Of a stretch of DNA of 58,953 nucleotides, positions 12,718 to 21,081 are shown in pieces; the stretch's first letter is position 1, and the number at the start of each line of letters is the position of its first letter. Source of the stretch: Nocardioides ferulae (GTDB lineage Bacteria > Actinomycetota > Actinomycetes > Propionibacteriales > Nocardioidaceae); assembly GCF_003660455.1 (NCBI RefSeq), contig NZ_QZVR01000031.1, forward strand, positions 1 to 58,953. The letters are read 5' to 3'. The position numbers and the translations under genes were made by a program. The notes under the pieces are model-generated. The model had not been told where the DNA came from. It ran no database searches and saw nothing but the letters and a program-made list of their open reading frames with translations.

Positions 12718-13351
12718 GGGTGGCCTCCGTGGCTGTCTGGTGGCTGGTCTGCTGGGCGGGGAGCTGCTTGGAGATGGCGCCGACGCCGGGTTCGAAGACC
12801 GCGAGAGTGAACCGGGTGGTCTCGGAGCCGGGGTTGCGGTACGCGTGGGCGGTGTCGCCGGGGAACGAGGCCGCATCCCCTCGACGAAGCGTCACCGGCC
12901 GCTCGCCGACGACGAGGGTGAGCGTGCCCTCGAGGACCTGGAGCAGCTCCCTGGTGCCGGCGGCGTGTGCCTCGCTGCTGTGACTGTCGCCGGGACCCAG
13001 CGTCCAGTCCCAGAGTTCTGCGACGTCGGGTGGAGAGGTGCCGGCCACCATGACCGCGCGCCCGCCCTTGGCGCCGGTCCAGAGCACCGGCCCCGTCCCG
13101 TCGCGGACCACCTGCACCGGCTCCGGCCGCGGCGGCTCGACCAGCGCGGGCAGTCCCACTCCCAGCGCGTCGCTGATCCGCAGCAGCGTGCCGATGCCGG
13201 GGTTCGCGGTGCCCTGCTCGACGTTGACCACCGCCCGGCGGCTCAGACCGGTCGCCTCGGCCAGCTGGTCGAGCGTCCAGCGCCGCGCCTGGCGCTCCTG
13301 CCGGACGCGGGTGCCGATCGCGCCGGCGAGTGCCGCGGTGTTGGCGTCCAT
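12710..13351 (-). CDS. XRE-family regulator with C-terminal cupin domain
   Basis: Protein of 213 aa. An N-terminal HTH_XRE domain (about 10-65) has LDQLAEATGLSRRAVVNVEQG. A C-terminal cupin (about 110-185) contains the HAAGTRELLQVLEG and GDTAHAYRNPG strands that form the ligand barrel. PuuR-type regulators of this build control polyamine, amino acid or sugar use; the ligand here is unknown. It is the first gene of the operon. The region just before its start carries inverted and direct repeats of a TGCACT/AGTGCA half-site, so it probably represses its own operon. The ATG at 13351 places the HTH at the normal distance. Confidence 0.88.
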   Translation of the reverse strand: MDANTAALAGAIGTRVRQERQARRWTLDQLAEATGLSRRAVVNVEQGTANPGIGTLLRISDALGVGLPALVEPPRPEPVQVVRDGTGPVLWTGAKGGRAVMVAGTSPPDVAELWDWTLGPGDSHSSEAHAAGTRELLQVLEGTLTLVVGERPVTLRRGDAASFPGDTAHAYRNPGSETTRFTLAVFEPGVGAISKQLPAQQTSHQTATEATHA

Positions 13352-13353
13352 GA

Positions 13354-13379
13354 GTGCACTCTAGTGCACGATGAGTGCA
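13354..13379. promoter_or_regulatory. Operator of the XRE-cupin operon
   Basis: GTGCACT (13354-13360) and AGTGCAC (13363-13369) form a perfect 7-bp inverted repeat with a 2-bp spacer, abutting the start codon at 13351. A third half-site lies in the direct repeat ATGAGTGCA, present at 13350-13358 and again at 13371-13379, exactly 21 bp (two helical turns) apart. Binding here would block initiation of the XRE gene. Confidence 0.65.
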
Positions 13380-13437
13380 TTGCGTTGGCGGTGTTCCCTG
13401 ATCTGCCTCGGCGCTCGGGGCCGGTGGGGGACCGCGA

Positions 13438-13467
13438 TTGCCGCTGTCGCACCCGACTGGCTAGATT
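13438..13467 (+). promoter_or_regulatory. Promoter of the mihF-gmk-rpoZ operon
   Basis: TTGCCG (13438-13443), an 18-bp spacer and TAGATT (13462-13467) resemble a principal-sigma promoter. The start codon of mihF is 45 bp further on, after a GAAGGA Shine-Dalgarno at 13498-13503. Confidence 0.55.
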
Positions 13468-13512
13468 GAGCGGACCAGACCCTGCCGCCCCTCGACCGAA
13501 GGACGCCCGCCC

Positions 13513-13833
13513 GTGGCACTGCCCCCGCTCACCCCCGAACAGCGCCAGGCGGCTCTCGCGAAGGCCGCTGCCTCCCGTCGGGAGCGAGCCGAGGTGAAGA
13601 ACCGGCTGAAGAACGCAGGCGCCTCCATCGTCGACGTCCTGCACGAGGGCCAGACCAACGAGGTCATCGGCAAGATGCGTGTGGTCGAGCTGCTCCAGTC
13701 GATGCCCGGACTCGGCAAGGTCCGGGCGCGCCAGCTGATGGAGCGGCTCGGCATCGCCGAGAGCCGTCGAGTCCGCGGCCTGGGCAGCAAGCAGGTCGCC
13801 GCGTTGGAGCGCGAGTTCGCCGGACGTGACTGA
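13513..13833 (+). CDS. mihF: Integration host factor, actinobacterial type (mIHF)
   Basis: Nucleoid-associated DNA-binding protein of 106 aa, unrelated in fold to the HU/IHF family. Its N-terminal Arg/Lys-rich helices are followed by the helix-two-turn-helix core VVELLQSMPGLGKVRARQLM and a basic C-terminal end. Essential in mycobacteria and important for chromosome organisation in Streptomyces. GTG 13513 follows GAAGGA by 9 nt. The stop overlaps the gmk start by 8 bp, the gene order conserved in actinobacteria (mihF-gmk-rpoZ-coaBC-metK-priA). Confidence 0.95.
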   Translation: MALPPLTPEQRQAALAKAAASRRERAEVKNRLKNAGASIVDVLHEGQTNEVIGKMRVVELLQSMPGLGKVRARQLMERLGIAESRRVRGLGSKQVAALEREFAGRD

Positions 13834-14431
13834 GCCGGTCCGGCCGTCGCGGCTGGTCGTGCTCGCCGGCCCAACCGCGGTCGGCAAGGGAACAGTCGCC
13901 GCCGACGTGCGCGCCCGTCACCCCGAGGTCTGGATCTCGGTGTCGGCGACCACTCGCCCGCCTCGGCCCGGCGAGGTCGACGGCGTGCACTACTGGTTCG
14001 TCTCCGACGCCGAGTTCGACGCGATGATCGCCGGCGACGAGCTGCTCGAGTGGGCGGTGGTGCATCAGGCCGCGCGCTACGGCACTCCGCGGCGGCCGGT
14101 CGAGGCGGCGCTCGCCGAGGGGCGTCCCGCGATGCTCGAGATCGACCTGCAGGGCGCCCGGCAGGTGCGGGGCACCATGCCCGGAGCGCTGTTCGTGTTC
14201 CTCAAGCCGCCTTCGTGGGACGAGCTGGTCCGCCGGCTCGTGGGGCGCGGCACCGAGTCCGAGGAGGAGCGCGAGCGCCGGCTCCGCACCGCCCGCGACG
14301 AGCTGGCCGCCGAGACCGAGTTCGACGTCACCATCGTCAACCACGAAGTTCACGAGGCCGCGGAGCAGTTGGTAGCCTTGATGAGGTTCGACTCCCAACC
14401 CATGGTCGAGCATTCCCCCACCGATCTGTGA
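13826..14431 (+). CDS. gmk: Guanylate kinase
   Basis: Phosphorylates GMP to GDP. The product is 201 aa. The P-loop is GPTAVGKGT (15-23), with Thr-Ala replacing the commoner Ser-Gly. Motif SATTRPPRPGEVDGVHYWFV is the GMP-binding region, and LEIDLQGARQV is the Walker B-like strand. It overlaps mihF by 8 bp. The start GTG 13826 sits inside the mihF 3' end. Confidence 0.95.
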   Translation: MTEPVRPSRLVVLAGPTAVGKGTVAADVRARHPEVWISVSATTRPPRPGEVDGVHYWFVSDAEFDAMIAGDELLEWAVVHQAARYGTPRRPVEAALAEGRPAMLEIDLQGARQVRGTMPGALFVFLKPPSWDELVRRLVGRGTESEEERERRLRTARDELAAETEFDVTIVNHEVHEAAEQLVALMRFDSQPMVEHSPTDL

Positions 14432-14441
14432 GGCTTCACGC

Positions 14442-14765
14442 GTGTCTGCCCCCGAAATCGACGCCCAGGGTGTCACCAACCCCTCGATCGACGAGCTGCT
14501 GACCAAGACCGACAGCAAGTACAAGCTGGTGCTCTACAGCGCCAAGCGCGCCCGTCAGATCAACGCCTACTACTCCCAGCTCGGCGAGGGCCTGCTGGAG
14601 TACGTCGGCCCGCTCGTCGACACGCACGTCCAGGAGAAGCCGCTCTCGATCGCGCTGCGCGAGATCAACGACGACCTGCTCACCTGCGAGGACATCGACC
14701 CGGCCGAGCTGGCCGCGGAGGAGAAGGCGATGGCGGCCGGCCCGGCTGCCGGCGCCGAGCAGTGA
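14442..14765 (+). CDS. rpoZ: RNA polymerase omega subunit
   Basis: Protein of 107 aa that helps fold and assemble the beta' subunit. It contains the family core ITNPSIDELL-like start (VTNPSIDELLTKTDSKY), SAKRARQINAYY and EKPLSIALREI. The C-terminal Ala/Glu-rich tail is typical of actinobacteria. It is co-transcribed 10 bp after gmk. Confidence 0.95.
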   Translation: MSAPEIDAQGVTNPSIDELLTKTDSKYKLVLYSAKRARQINAYYSQLGEGLLEYVGPLVDTHVQEKPLSIALREINDDLLTCEDIDPAELAAEEKAMAAGPAAGAEQ

Positions 14766-14790
14766 GTCGACGACGCTGACCAGGAGGCGG

Positions 14791-16014
14791 GTGGTCCTCG
14801 GCGTCGGCGGCGGCATCGCGGCGTACAAGGCCTGCGAGCTGCTGCGTCGGTTCACCGAGTCCGGCCACGACGTGACCGTGGTGCCGACCGAGGCGGCGCT
14901 GCGGTTCGTCGGCGCGCCCACGTGGTCCGCGCTGTCCGGCAAGGCGGTCGCCACCGACGTGTGGACCTCGGTGCACGAGGTGCCGCACGTGCGGATCGGC
15001 CAGCAGGCCGACCTGGTCGTGGTCGCCCCGGCCACCGCCGACCTGCTCGCCCGCGCCGCCCACGGGCTGGCCGACGACCTGCTGACCAACACCCTGCTCA
15101 CCGCCCGCTGTCCGGTGGTGTTCGCCCCGGCGATGCACACCGAGATGTGGGAGCACCCGGCCACTCGCGCCAACGTCGCCACGTTGCGCGACCGGGGCGC
15201 GGTCGTGGTCGAACCGGCCGAGGGCCGGCTCACCGGCAAGGACACCGGCAAGGGCCGGCTGCCCGAGCCCGAGGAGCTCTTCGAGCTCTGCAGCCAGGTG
15301 CTCGAGCGCGGGGCCGTCGAGCCGGGAACGGACGCCACGCCGCTCGACCTGGCCGGGCGTCACGTCGTGGTCTCGGCGGGCGGCACGCGGGAGTACCTCG
15401 ACCCGGTGCGCTTCCTCGGCAACCGCTCCTCGGGGCTGCAGGGCTATGCGCTGGCCCGGGCCGCAGCGGCACGCGGCGCCCAGGTCACGCTGGTCGCCGC
15501 GAACGTCGCGCTGCCCGACCCGGCGGGCGTGAGCGTGGTCCGGGTCGAGACCACCGCACAGTTGCGTGACGAGGTCGTCGGCGCGGCCGCCACCGCCGAC
15601 GCGGTGGTGATGGCCGCGGCCCCCGCCGACTTCCGCCCCGTCGACGTGAGCTCGAGCAAGATCAAGAAGGCGGCCGACGGCTCGGCGCCGTCGATCGCAC
15701 TCACCCAGAACCCCGACATCCTCCGGCAGATCAGCGCCGAGCGGGCGCGGCCCAACGCGGTGATCGTGGGCTTCGCGGCCGAGACAGGCGACGACTCCGG
15801 CACGGTGCTCGACCTGGCCCGAGCCAAGCTGGCCCGCAAGGGCTGCGACCTGCTGGTCGTCAACGACGTCAGTGGCGGCGCCGTCTTCGGCAGCCCTGAG
15901 AACGAGGCGGTCATCCTCGACCGCGACGGCGGCCTGGTCGAGGTGCCGCGCGGCTCGAAGGCCGCGCTGGCCCACGTCGTCTGGGACCAGGTGCGGGCGC
16001 GGTTGCCGCGCTGA
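14791..16014 (+). CDS. coaBC: Bifunctional phosphopantothenoylcysteine decarboxylase / phosphopantothenate-cysteine ligase
   Basis: Catalyses two consecutive steps of coenzyme A synthesis. The product is 407 aa. The CoaC flavin domain (about 1-185) has GVGGGIAAYK at its N-terminus, VVVAPATADLLA and PAMHTEMW (His replaces the usual Asn of PAMNxxMW). The CoaB domain (about 190-407) has VVSAGGTREYLDPVR, FLGNRSSG and KIKKAADG. GTG 14791 is only 3 nt from AGGAGG (14782-14787), but the flavin motif begins at residue 3, so no later start is possible. No ATG or GTG lies in frame upstream. Confidence 0.95.
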   Translation: MVLGVGGGIAAYKACELLRRFTESGHDVTVVPTEAALRFVGAPTWSALSGKAVATDVWTSVHEVPHVRIGQQADLVVVAPATADLLARAAHGLADDLLTNTLLTARCPVVFAPAMHTEMWEHPATRANVATLRDRGAVVVEPAEGRLTGKDTGKGRLPEPEELFELCSQVLERGAVEPGTDATPLDLAGRHVVVSAGGTREYLDPVRFLGNRSSGLQGYALARAAAARGAQVTLVAANVALPDPAGVSVVRVETTAQLRDEVVGAAATADAVVMAAAPADFRPVDVSSSKIKKAADGSAPSIALTQNPDILRQISAERARPNAVIVGFAAETGDDSGTVLDLARAKLARKGCDLLVVNDVSGGAVFGSPENEAVILDRDGGLVEVPRGSKAALAHVVWDQVRARLPR

Positions 16015-16074
16015 GCGCTGGTGTCCGACGGCTGGACCTGCGGTCCGGATGGCGGGATCCGGGCGGCTCCCGGC

Positions 16075-16080
16075 TAGGCT
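16075..16080 (+). promoter_or_regulatory. Putative -10 element for metK
   Basis: TAGGCT in the 147-bp coaBC-metK gap matches the TAG(G/A)NT elements used elsewhere in the window. The leader of about 80 nt is GC-rich and contains two copies of CCAGCACCTG, but I see no SAM riboswitch. No clear -35. Confidence 0.4.
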
Positions 16081-16161
16081 TTTCCGGCGCCCGCGCCGCG
16101 GTGCGCGCCACCACAGCCGCACCAGCGCCAGCACCTGGGGCCAGCACCTGAGGAGAGCACA

Positions 16162-17358
16162 ATGACGGGACGACTGTTCACGTCGGAGTCGGTGACCGAG
16201 GGCCACCCCGACAAGATCGCCGACCAGATCAGCGACACCGTCCTCGACTATCTGCTCGAGCACGACCCGGCCAGCCGGGTCGCCGTCGAGACGCTGCTCA
16301 CCACCGGCCTGGTCGTCGTGGCCGGCGAGGTCACCACCGAGGCCTACGCGCCGGTGGCCAAGCTGGTGCGGCAGAAGATCCTCGACATCGGCTACGACCA
16401 CTCCGACAAGGGCTTCGACGGCTCCACCTGCGGCGTCACCGTCGCGCTGGGCCACCAGTCCGAGGACATTGCCGCCGGCGTCGACGATGGCCACGAGTCG
16501 CGGGTGCACTCCTCCGCGGACGATCTCGACAAGCAGGGCGCCGGCGACCAGGGCCTGATGTTCGGCTACGCCTGCGACGACACCCCCGAGCTGATGCCGC
16601 TGCCGATCGCGATCGCGCAGACGCTCTCGGAGCGGCTCTCCCAGGTGCGCAAGGACGGCACGCTCGGCTACCTGCGCCCGGACGGCAAGACCCAGGTCAC
16701 CATCGAGTACGACGCCGAGAACCGGCCGGTGCGCATCGACACCGTCGTGCTCTCGACCCAGCACGCACCCGACATCGACCTGGAGTCCACGCTCCAGCCC
16801 GACGTGAAGAAGCACGTCATCGAGCCGGTGCTGCGCTCCTTCGACATCCCCTCCGACGGCTACCGGCTGCTGGTCAACCCCACCGGCCGGTTCGTGGTCG
16901 GCGGCCCGATGGGCGACGCGGGTCTCACCGGCCGGAAGATCATCGTCGACACCTACGGCGGCATGGCCCGGCACGGCGGCGGCGCCTTCTCGGGCAAGGA
17001 CCCCTCGAAGGTCGACCGGTCGGCGGCCTACGCCATGCGCTGGGTGGCCAAGAACGTGGTCGCGGCCGGCCTCGCGCGGCGCTGCGAGGCCCAGGTGGCC
17101 TACGCGATCGGCAAGGCCCAGCCGGTGGGCGTGTTCATCGAGACCTTCGGCACCGGCACGGTCTCCGACGAGCGCATCCAGGAGGCGGTGCTGGCCGTCT
17201 TCGACCTGCGCCCGGCCGCGATCATCCGTGACCTCGACCTGCTGCGCCCGATCTACGCCAAGACCGCGGCCTACGGCCACTTCGGCCGCGAGCTGCCCGA
17301 GTTCACCTGGGAGCGCACCGACCGGGTGGAGGCGCTGCAGGCCGCGATCGCCGGCTGA
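16162..17358 (+). CDS. metK: S-adenosylmethionine synthetase
   Basis: Makes SAM from methionine and ATP in the cytosol. The 398-aa length is normal. Signature GHPDKIADQISD near the N-terminus, GYACDDTPELMPLP, GDAGLTGRKI and the glycine-rich loop GGGAFSGKDPSKVDRSAAY are all intact. ATG 16162 follows GAGGAGA. SAM is used by several methyltransferases in this window (RsmB, Hen1, the SpoU-type enzyme). Confidence 0.97.
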   Translation: MTGRLFTSESVTEGHPDKIADQISDTVLDYLLEHDPASRVAVETLLTTGLVVVAGEVTTEAYAPVAKLVRQKILDIGYDHSDKGFDGSTCGVTVALGHQSEDIAAGVDDGHESRVHSSADDLDKQGAGDQGLMFGYACDDTPELMPLPIAIAQTLSERLSQVRKDGTLGYLRPDGKTQVTIEYDAENRPVRIDTVVLSTQHAPDIDLESTLQPDVKKHVIEPVLRSFDIPSDGYRLLVNPTGRFVVGGPMGDAGLTGRKIIVDTYGGMARHGGGAFSGKDPSKVDRSAAYAMRWVAKNVVAAGLARRCEAQVAYAIGKAQPVGVFIETFGTGTVSDERIQEAVLAVFDLRPAAIIRDLDLLRPIYAKTAAYGHFGRELPEFTWERTDRVEALQAAIAG

Positions 17359-17409
17359 CGCTCGCGATCGGGGGCAGCCGTGTCCCCGGGTGCTGGTAGA
17401 AGTGTCGCC

Positions 17410-19464
17410 ATGACCGACGCGGACCATCCCGAGCTGCTGCCCGGGATGGTCCGCGCCACGGTCAAGCAGGCGCAGGCCAAGGCGCGGGCCACCCGGGCCC
17501 GCAAGGCCGCCGAGGCCGAGCCCGCCGCCGTCGACCCGGTGGCCAGGGTGCTGGTCGACCTGCCGCTGGCCCACCTCGACCGGCCCTTCGACTACGCGGT
17601 GCCGGCGGCGCTCGCCGAGACCGCCGTGCCCGGCGCCCGGGTCAAGGTGCGGTTCGCCGGCCAGGACGTCGACGGCTTCCTGGTGGCCCGCGCCGCGGCC
17701 TCCGACCACCCCGGCCGGCTGGCCCCGCTCCGCCGGGTGGTCAGCGCCGAGCCGGTGCTGCACCCCCAGGTGGCCGGCCTCGCCGAGGCGGTCGCCGAGC
17801 GCTACGCCGGCAACCGCGCCGACGTGCTGCGCCTCGCCGTCCCGCCGCGGCACGCCACGGTCGAGAAGGAGCCGTCCGGGCCCGCCCCGAGCCGGCCGTC
17901 CTTCGACCGCGAGGCCGCGGAGCAGGCGTGGCGCGGCCACCATCCGGCTCCGGCGTTCCTCGGCCACCTCGCCCAGGGCGGCGACCCACGAGCGGTGTGG
18001 AGCGCCGCCCCCGGCAGCGACTGGCCGCTGATGGTCGCGCACGCCGCCGCCGCGGCGTACTCCTCCGGCCGGGGCGTCCTGGTCTGCGTCCCCGACGGCA
18101 GGGACGTCGACCGCGTCTCGACCGCCCTCCTGGCCGTCCTCGGCGAGGGGCACCACGTGAGCCTGGTCGCCGACGCCGGGCCGGCGCAGCGCTACCGCGA
18201 CTTCCTGGCCGTCAGCCGGGGCACCCGCCGGGTCGTCGTCGGCACCCGCGCCGCCGCCTTCGCGCCGGTGCACGAGCTCGGCCTGGTCGTGATCTGGGAC
18301 GACGGCGACGACCTGCACTCCGAGCCGCGGGCCCCCTATCCGCACACCCGCGAGACGCTGCTGCTGCGCGCCGCCCGCGAGGGCACCGCGGCACTGGTCG
18401 GGGGCTTCGCCCGCAGCGTCGAGGCCGACTACCTCCTGCGCACCGGCTGGGCCCACGAGTTGAGCCCGGACCGCGACGAGCTCCGTCGCCGGCTCACCGT
18501 GGCCGTCTCCGGCGCGACCGACCGCGATCTCGAGCGCGACCCGCTGACCCGCGCCAGCCGGATGCCGCACGAGGTGCACGCGCTGGTGCGCCAGGCACTC
18601 GAGGCGGGGCCGGTCCTCGTGCAGACCCCGCGCGCCGGCTACGCCGGGTCGCTGGCCTGCGAGCGGTGCCGGGCCCCGGCCCGGTGCGCAGCCTGCCACG
18701 GCCCCCTCGTCCAGCCCGGCCCCACCACACCGCCGGGCTGCCGGTGGTGCGGCACGCCCGCGCCGGAGTGGCGCTGTGGCGAGTGCGGACACCGCGGACT
18801 TCGCGCCCCCGTCGTCGGTGACGCGCGCACGGCCGAGGAGCTGGGGCGGGCCTTCCCCCGGGTCCCGGTCCGCACCTCCTCCGGCGACCGGGTCCGGGCC
18901 GCCGTCGGCGCCGAGCCGGCCATCGTCGTCGCCACGCCCGGGGCCGAGCCGGTCGCCGAGCAGGGCTACGCCGCCGCGGTGCTGCTCGACACCTGGCTGC
19001 TGCTGGGCCGCACCGACCTGCGCACCGAGGAGGAGGCGCTGCGCCGCTGGTGCAACGCGCTCGGACTGGTGCGGCCCGGCGGACGAGCCGTCGCCGTCGG
19101 CGACCCGGCCCACCCCGCCCTGCAGGCCCTGGTCCGGTGGGACGTCGCCGGATTCGCCCGCCGGGAGACCGCCCAGCGTCAGGAGGCACACCTGCCACCT
19201 GCCTCGCGGATGGCCGCGATCACCGGTGACCCAGGGGCCGTCGACGACGCGCTGGCCCTGCTCTCGCTCCCCGACGGCGCCGAGGTGCTCGGCCCGGTGC
19301 CGCTGGCGGGCCGCCGGGGAGCCGAGCCGGAGTCGCGCGCCGTGGTGCGGGCGCCGCGCTCCCGCGGCGCCCAGCTCTCCGCGGCGCTGACCGAGCTGCA
19401 GCGGCTGCGCTCGGCCCGCAAGCTCGACCCGGTGCGGGTCCAGGTCGACCCACCGGTGCTCTGA
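17410..19464 (+). CDS. priA: PriA-like primosomal protein without helicase motifs
   Basis: PriA homologue of 684 aa. The N-terminal DNA-binding region (about 40-140) has VLVDLPLAHLDRPFDY and GARVKVRFAGQDVDGF. The place of Walker A (GxTGSGKT) reads APGSDWPLM and that of the DEEH box reads DDGDDLH, so ATP-driven unwinding is not expected. The zinc domain keeps all eight Cys in four CxxC-type pairs (CERC, CAAC, CRWC, CGEC). Loss of the helicase motifs is typical of actinobacterial PriA, which probably loads the replisome without unwinding. ATG 17410 was preferred to GTG 17380 because the latter lacks a Shine-Dalgarno. Confidence 0.9.
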   Translation: MTDADHPELLPGMVRATVKQAQAKARATRARKAAEAEPAAVDPVARVLVDLPLAHLDRPFDYAVPAALAETAVPGARVKVRFAGQDVDGFLVARAAASDHPGRLAPLRRVVSAEPVLHPQVAGLAEAVAERYAGNRADVLRLAVPPRHATVEKEPSGPAPSRPSFDREAAEQAWRGHHPAPAFLGHLAQGGDPRAVWSAAPGSDWPLMVAHAAAAAYSSGRGVLVCVPDGRDVDRVSTALLAVLGEGHHVSLVADAGPAQRYRDFLAVSRGTRRVVVGTRAAAFAPVHELGLVVIWDDGDDLHSEPRAPYPHTRETLLLRAAREGTAALVGGFARSVEADYLLRTGWAHELSPDRDELRRRLTVAVSGATDRDLERDPLTRASRMPHEVHALVRQALEAGPVLVQTPRAGYAGSLACERCRAPARCAACHGPLVQPGPTTPPGCRWCGTPAPEWRCGECGHRGLRAPVVGDARTAEELGRAFPRVPVRTSSGDRVRAAVGAEPAIVVATPGAEPVAEQGYAAAVLLDTWLLLGRTDLRTEEEALRRWCNALGLVRPGGRAVAVGDPAHPALQALVRWDVAGFARRETAQRQEAHLPPASRMAAITGDPGAVDDALALLSLPDGAEVLGPVPLAGRRGAEPESRAVVRAPRSRGAQLSAALTELQRLRSARKLDPVRVQVDPPVL

Positions 19465-19473
19465 CCGCGTCAC

Positions 19474-19513
19474 TAGGATGATGGTTTCGGGGCGGGCGCA
19501 GGACGCTCGCCCC
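19474..19513 (+). promoter_or_regulatory. Promoter -10 and strong hairpin before def
   Basis: TAGGAT (19474-19479) is a good -10. It is followed by a 10-bp stem, 19489-19498 with 19504-19513, with one G-U pair and the loop CAGGA. The hairpin would lie within the def leader just after the transcript start. There is no U-tract, so it may act as the priA terminator, an RNA-stability element or a leader structure. Confidence 0.5.
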
Positions 19514-19544
19514 GCGCACTCGACCACCACCTGCGAGGAGCCTC

Positions 19545-20090
19545 GTGCCCATCCAGCCGATCCGCCTGTTCGGCGACCCGGTCCTGCGCCGGCCAGCCGT
19601 CGAGGTCGTCGACTTCGACCGTGAGCTGCGCCGCCTCGTCCAGGACCTCACCGACACCATGCTGGAGGCCCCCGGTGCCGGCCTGGCGGCCCCCCAGATC
19701 GGGGTGGGGCTGCGGGTCTTCACCTGGTACGTCGACGGCGAGGTCGGCCACCTGGTCAACCCCTCCCTCGACCTGTCCGCCGACCAGCAGGACGGCCCGG
19801 AGGGGTGCCTCTCGCTGCCCGACATCACCTTCGACTGCGTGCGCGCCCGCTCCGTGGTCGCGCGCGGGTTCGACATGCACGGTGAGCCGGTGACCATCGA
19901 GGGGTCCGAGCTGCTCGCCCGCGCCATCCAGCACGAGACCGACCACCTCGACGGCATCCTGTTCATCGACCGGCTCGACGCCGAGGCGCGCAAGGCCGCC
20001 ATGCGCGCGATCCGCGAGTCCGAGTGGTTCGGCCTCGAACAGCCCACCGTCAAGATCTCGCCACACCCGACCCGCGGCTTCGGCCTCTGA
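19545..20090 (+). CDS. def: Peptide deformylase
   Basis: Removes the N-formyl group from nascent proteins. The product is 181 aa. All three metal and active-site motifs are intact: GAGLAAPQIG, EGCLSLP (metal Cys) and QHETDHLDG (two metal His and the catalytic Glu). GTG 19545 follows GAGGAG. It is followed by fmt, whose product adds the same formyl group to Met-tRNA; pairing of the two is common. Confidence 0.96.
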   Translation: MPIQPIRLFGDPVLRRPAVEVVDFDRELRRLVQDLTDTMLEAPGAGLAAPQIGVGLRVFTWYVDGEVGHLVNPSLDLSADQQDGPEGCLSLPDITFDCVRARSVVARGFDMHGEPVTIEGSELLARAIQHETDHLDGILFIDRLDAEARKAAMRAIRESEWFGLEQPTVKISPHPTRGFGL

Positions 20091-20103
20091 GGATCCCTGA
20101 CCC

Positions 20104-21030
20104 ATGCGCATCGTCTTCGCCGGCACCCCCGAGGTCGCCGTCCCTGCTCTCGACGCCCTCGCCGACTCCCGGCACGAGCTGGTCGGGGTGGTCACCCGCC
20201 CCGACGCCCCCGCCGGACGTGGCCGCAGGCTGGTCGCCAGCCCGGTCGCCCTGCGCGCCGAGGAGCTCGGCGTCCCGGTGCTCAAGCCCGAGCACCCCCG
20301 CGACCCCGACTTCCAGGCGCAGCTGCGCGAGCTCGAGCCCGACGCCTGCCCGGTGGTCGCCTACGGCGCCCTACTGCCCCAGTCGGCGCTCGACATCCCG
20401 CGCCACGGCTGGGTCAACCTGCACTTCTCCGTGCTGCCCCACTGGCGCGGAGCCGCGCCGGTCCAGCATTCGCTGTGGGCCGGCGACGAGGTCACCGGTG
20501 CCACCACCTTCCGGATCGTCAAGGAGCTCGACGCCGGCCCGACCTTCGGAGTGATGACCGAGCGCATCCGGCCCACCGACACGGCCGGCGACCTGCTCGA
20601 GCGGCTCGCCGAGGGCGGCGCGGGGTTGCTGGTGACCACCATCGACGGCATCGAGGACGGCACCCTGGAGGCGCGTCCCCAGCCCGCCGAGGGCGTCACC
20701 TTCGCGCCCAAGATCGCCGTCGACGACGCTCGCATCGACTGGACCGAGCCCGCGGTGGCGGTCGACCGGCGCATCCGCGCCTGCACTCCCGCGCCCGGCG
20801 CCTGGAGCACCCACGACGAGCAGCGGATCAAGGTCGGTCCGGTCGTCGTGACCGACGAGCAGCTCGCTCCGGGCACCCTCGAGGTGCGCAAGAACGAGGT
20901 GCTGGTCGGCACCGGGACCACCGCGGTGCGGCTCGGCGAGGTCAAGGCGTTCGGCAAGAAGCAGATGCCGGCCGCCGACTGGGCGCGCGGAGTCCGGCTG
21001 CCCTCGGGCACCCGTTTCGGTGCGGAGTGA
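20104..21030 (+). CDS. fmt: Methionyl-tRNA formyltransferase
   Basis: Formylates initiator Met-tRNA with 10-formyl-THF. The 308-aa product has the MRIVFAGTPEVAVPAL opening, NLHFSVLPHWRGAAPVQ (the HxSLLPxxRG catalytic loop) and the C-terminal tRNA-binding barrel with VKAFGKKQMPAADWARG. It lies 13 bp after def. Confidence 0.96.
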   Translation: MRIVFAGTPEVAVPALDALADSRHELVGVVTRPDAPAGRGRRLVASPVALRAEELGVPVLKPEHPRDPDFQAQLRELEPDACPVVAYGALLPQSALDIPRHGWVNLHFSVLPHWRGAAPVQHSLWAGDEVTGATTFRIVKELDAGPTFGVMTERIRPTDTAGDLLERLAEGGAGLLVTTIDGIEDGTLEARPQPAEGVTFAPKIAVDDARIDWTEPAVAVDRRIRACTPAPGAWSTHDEQRIKVGPVVVTDEQLAPGTLEVRKNEVLVGTGTTAVRLGEVKAFGKKQMPAADWARGVRLPSGTRFGAE

Positions 21031-21081
21031 CCGCTCCAGGCCCTAGCGTCAGCCGCATGACCTGCCGACCGTCCGCCGGCG

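Noticed and set aside
16015..16161. Possible SAM riboswitch before metK
   Set aside because: The leader is short and GC-rich, and none of the conserved SAM-I, SAM-II or SAM-IV blocks could be found.
14680..19530. 1616-codon reverse open frame
   Set aside because: It runs antisense through rpoZ, coaBC, metK and priA, all clearly identified on the other strand. Its composition is typical of shadow frames.
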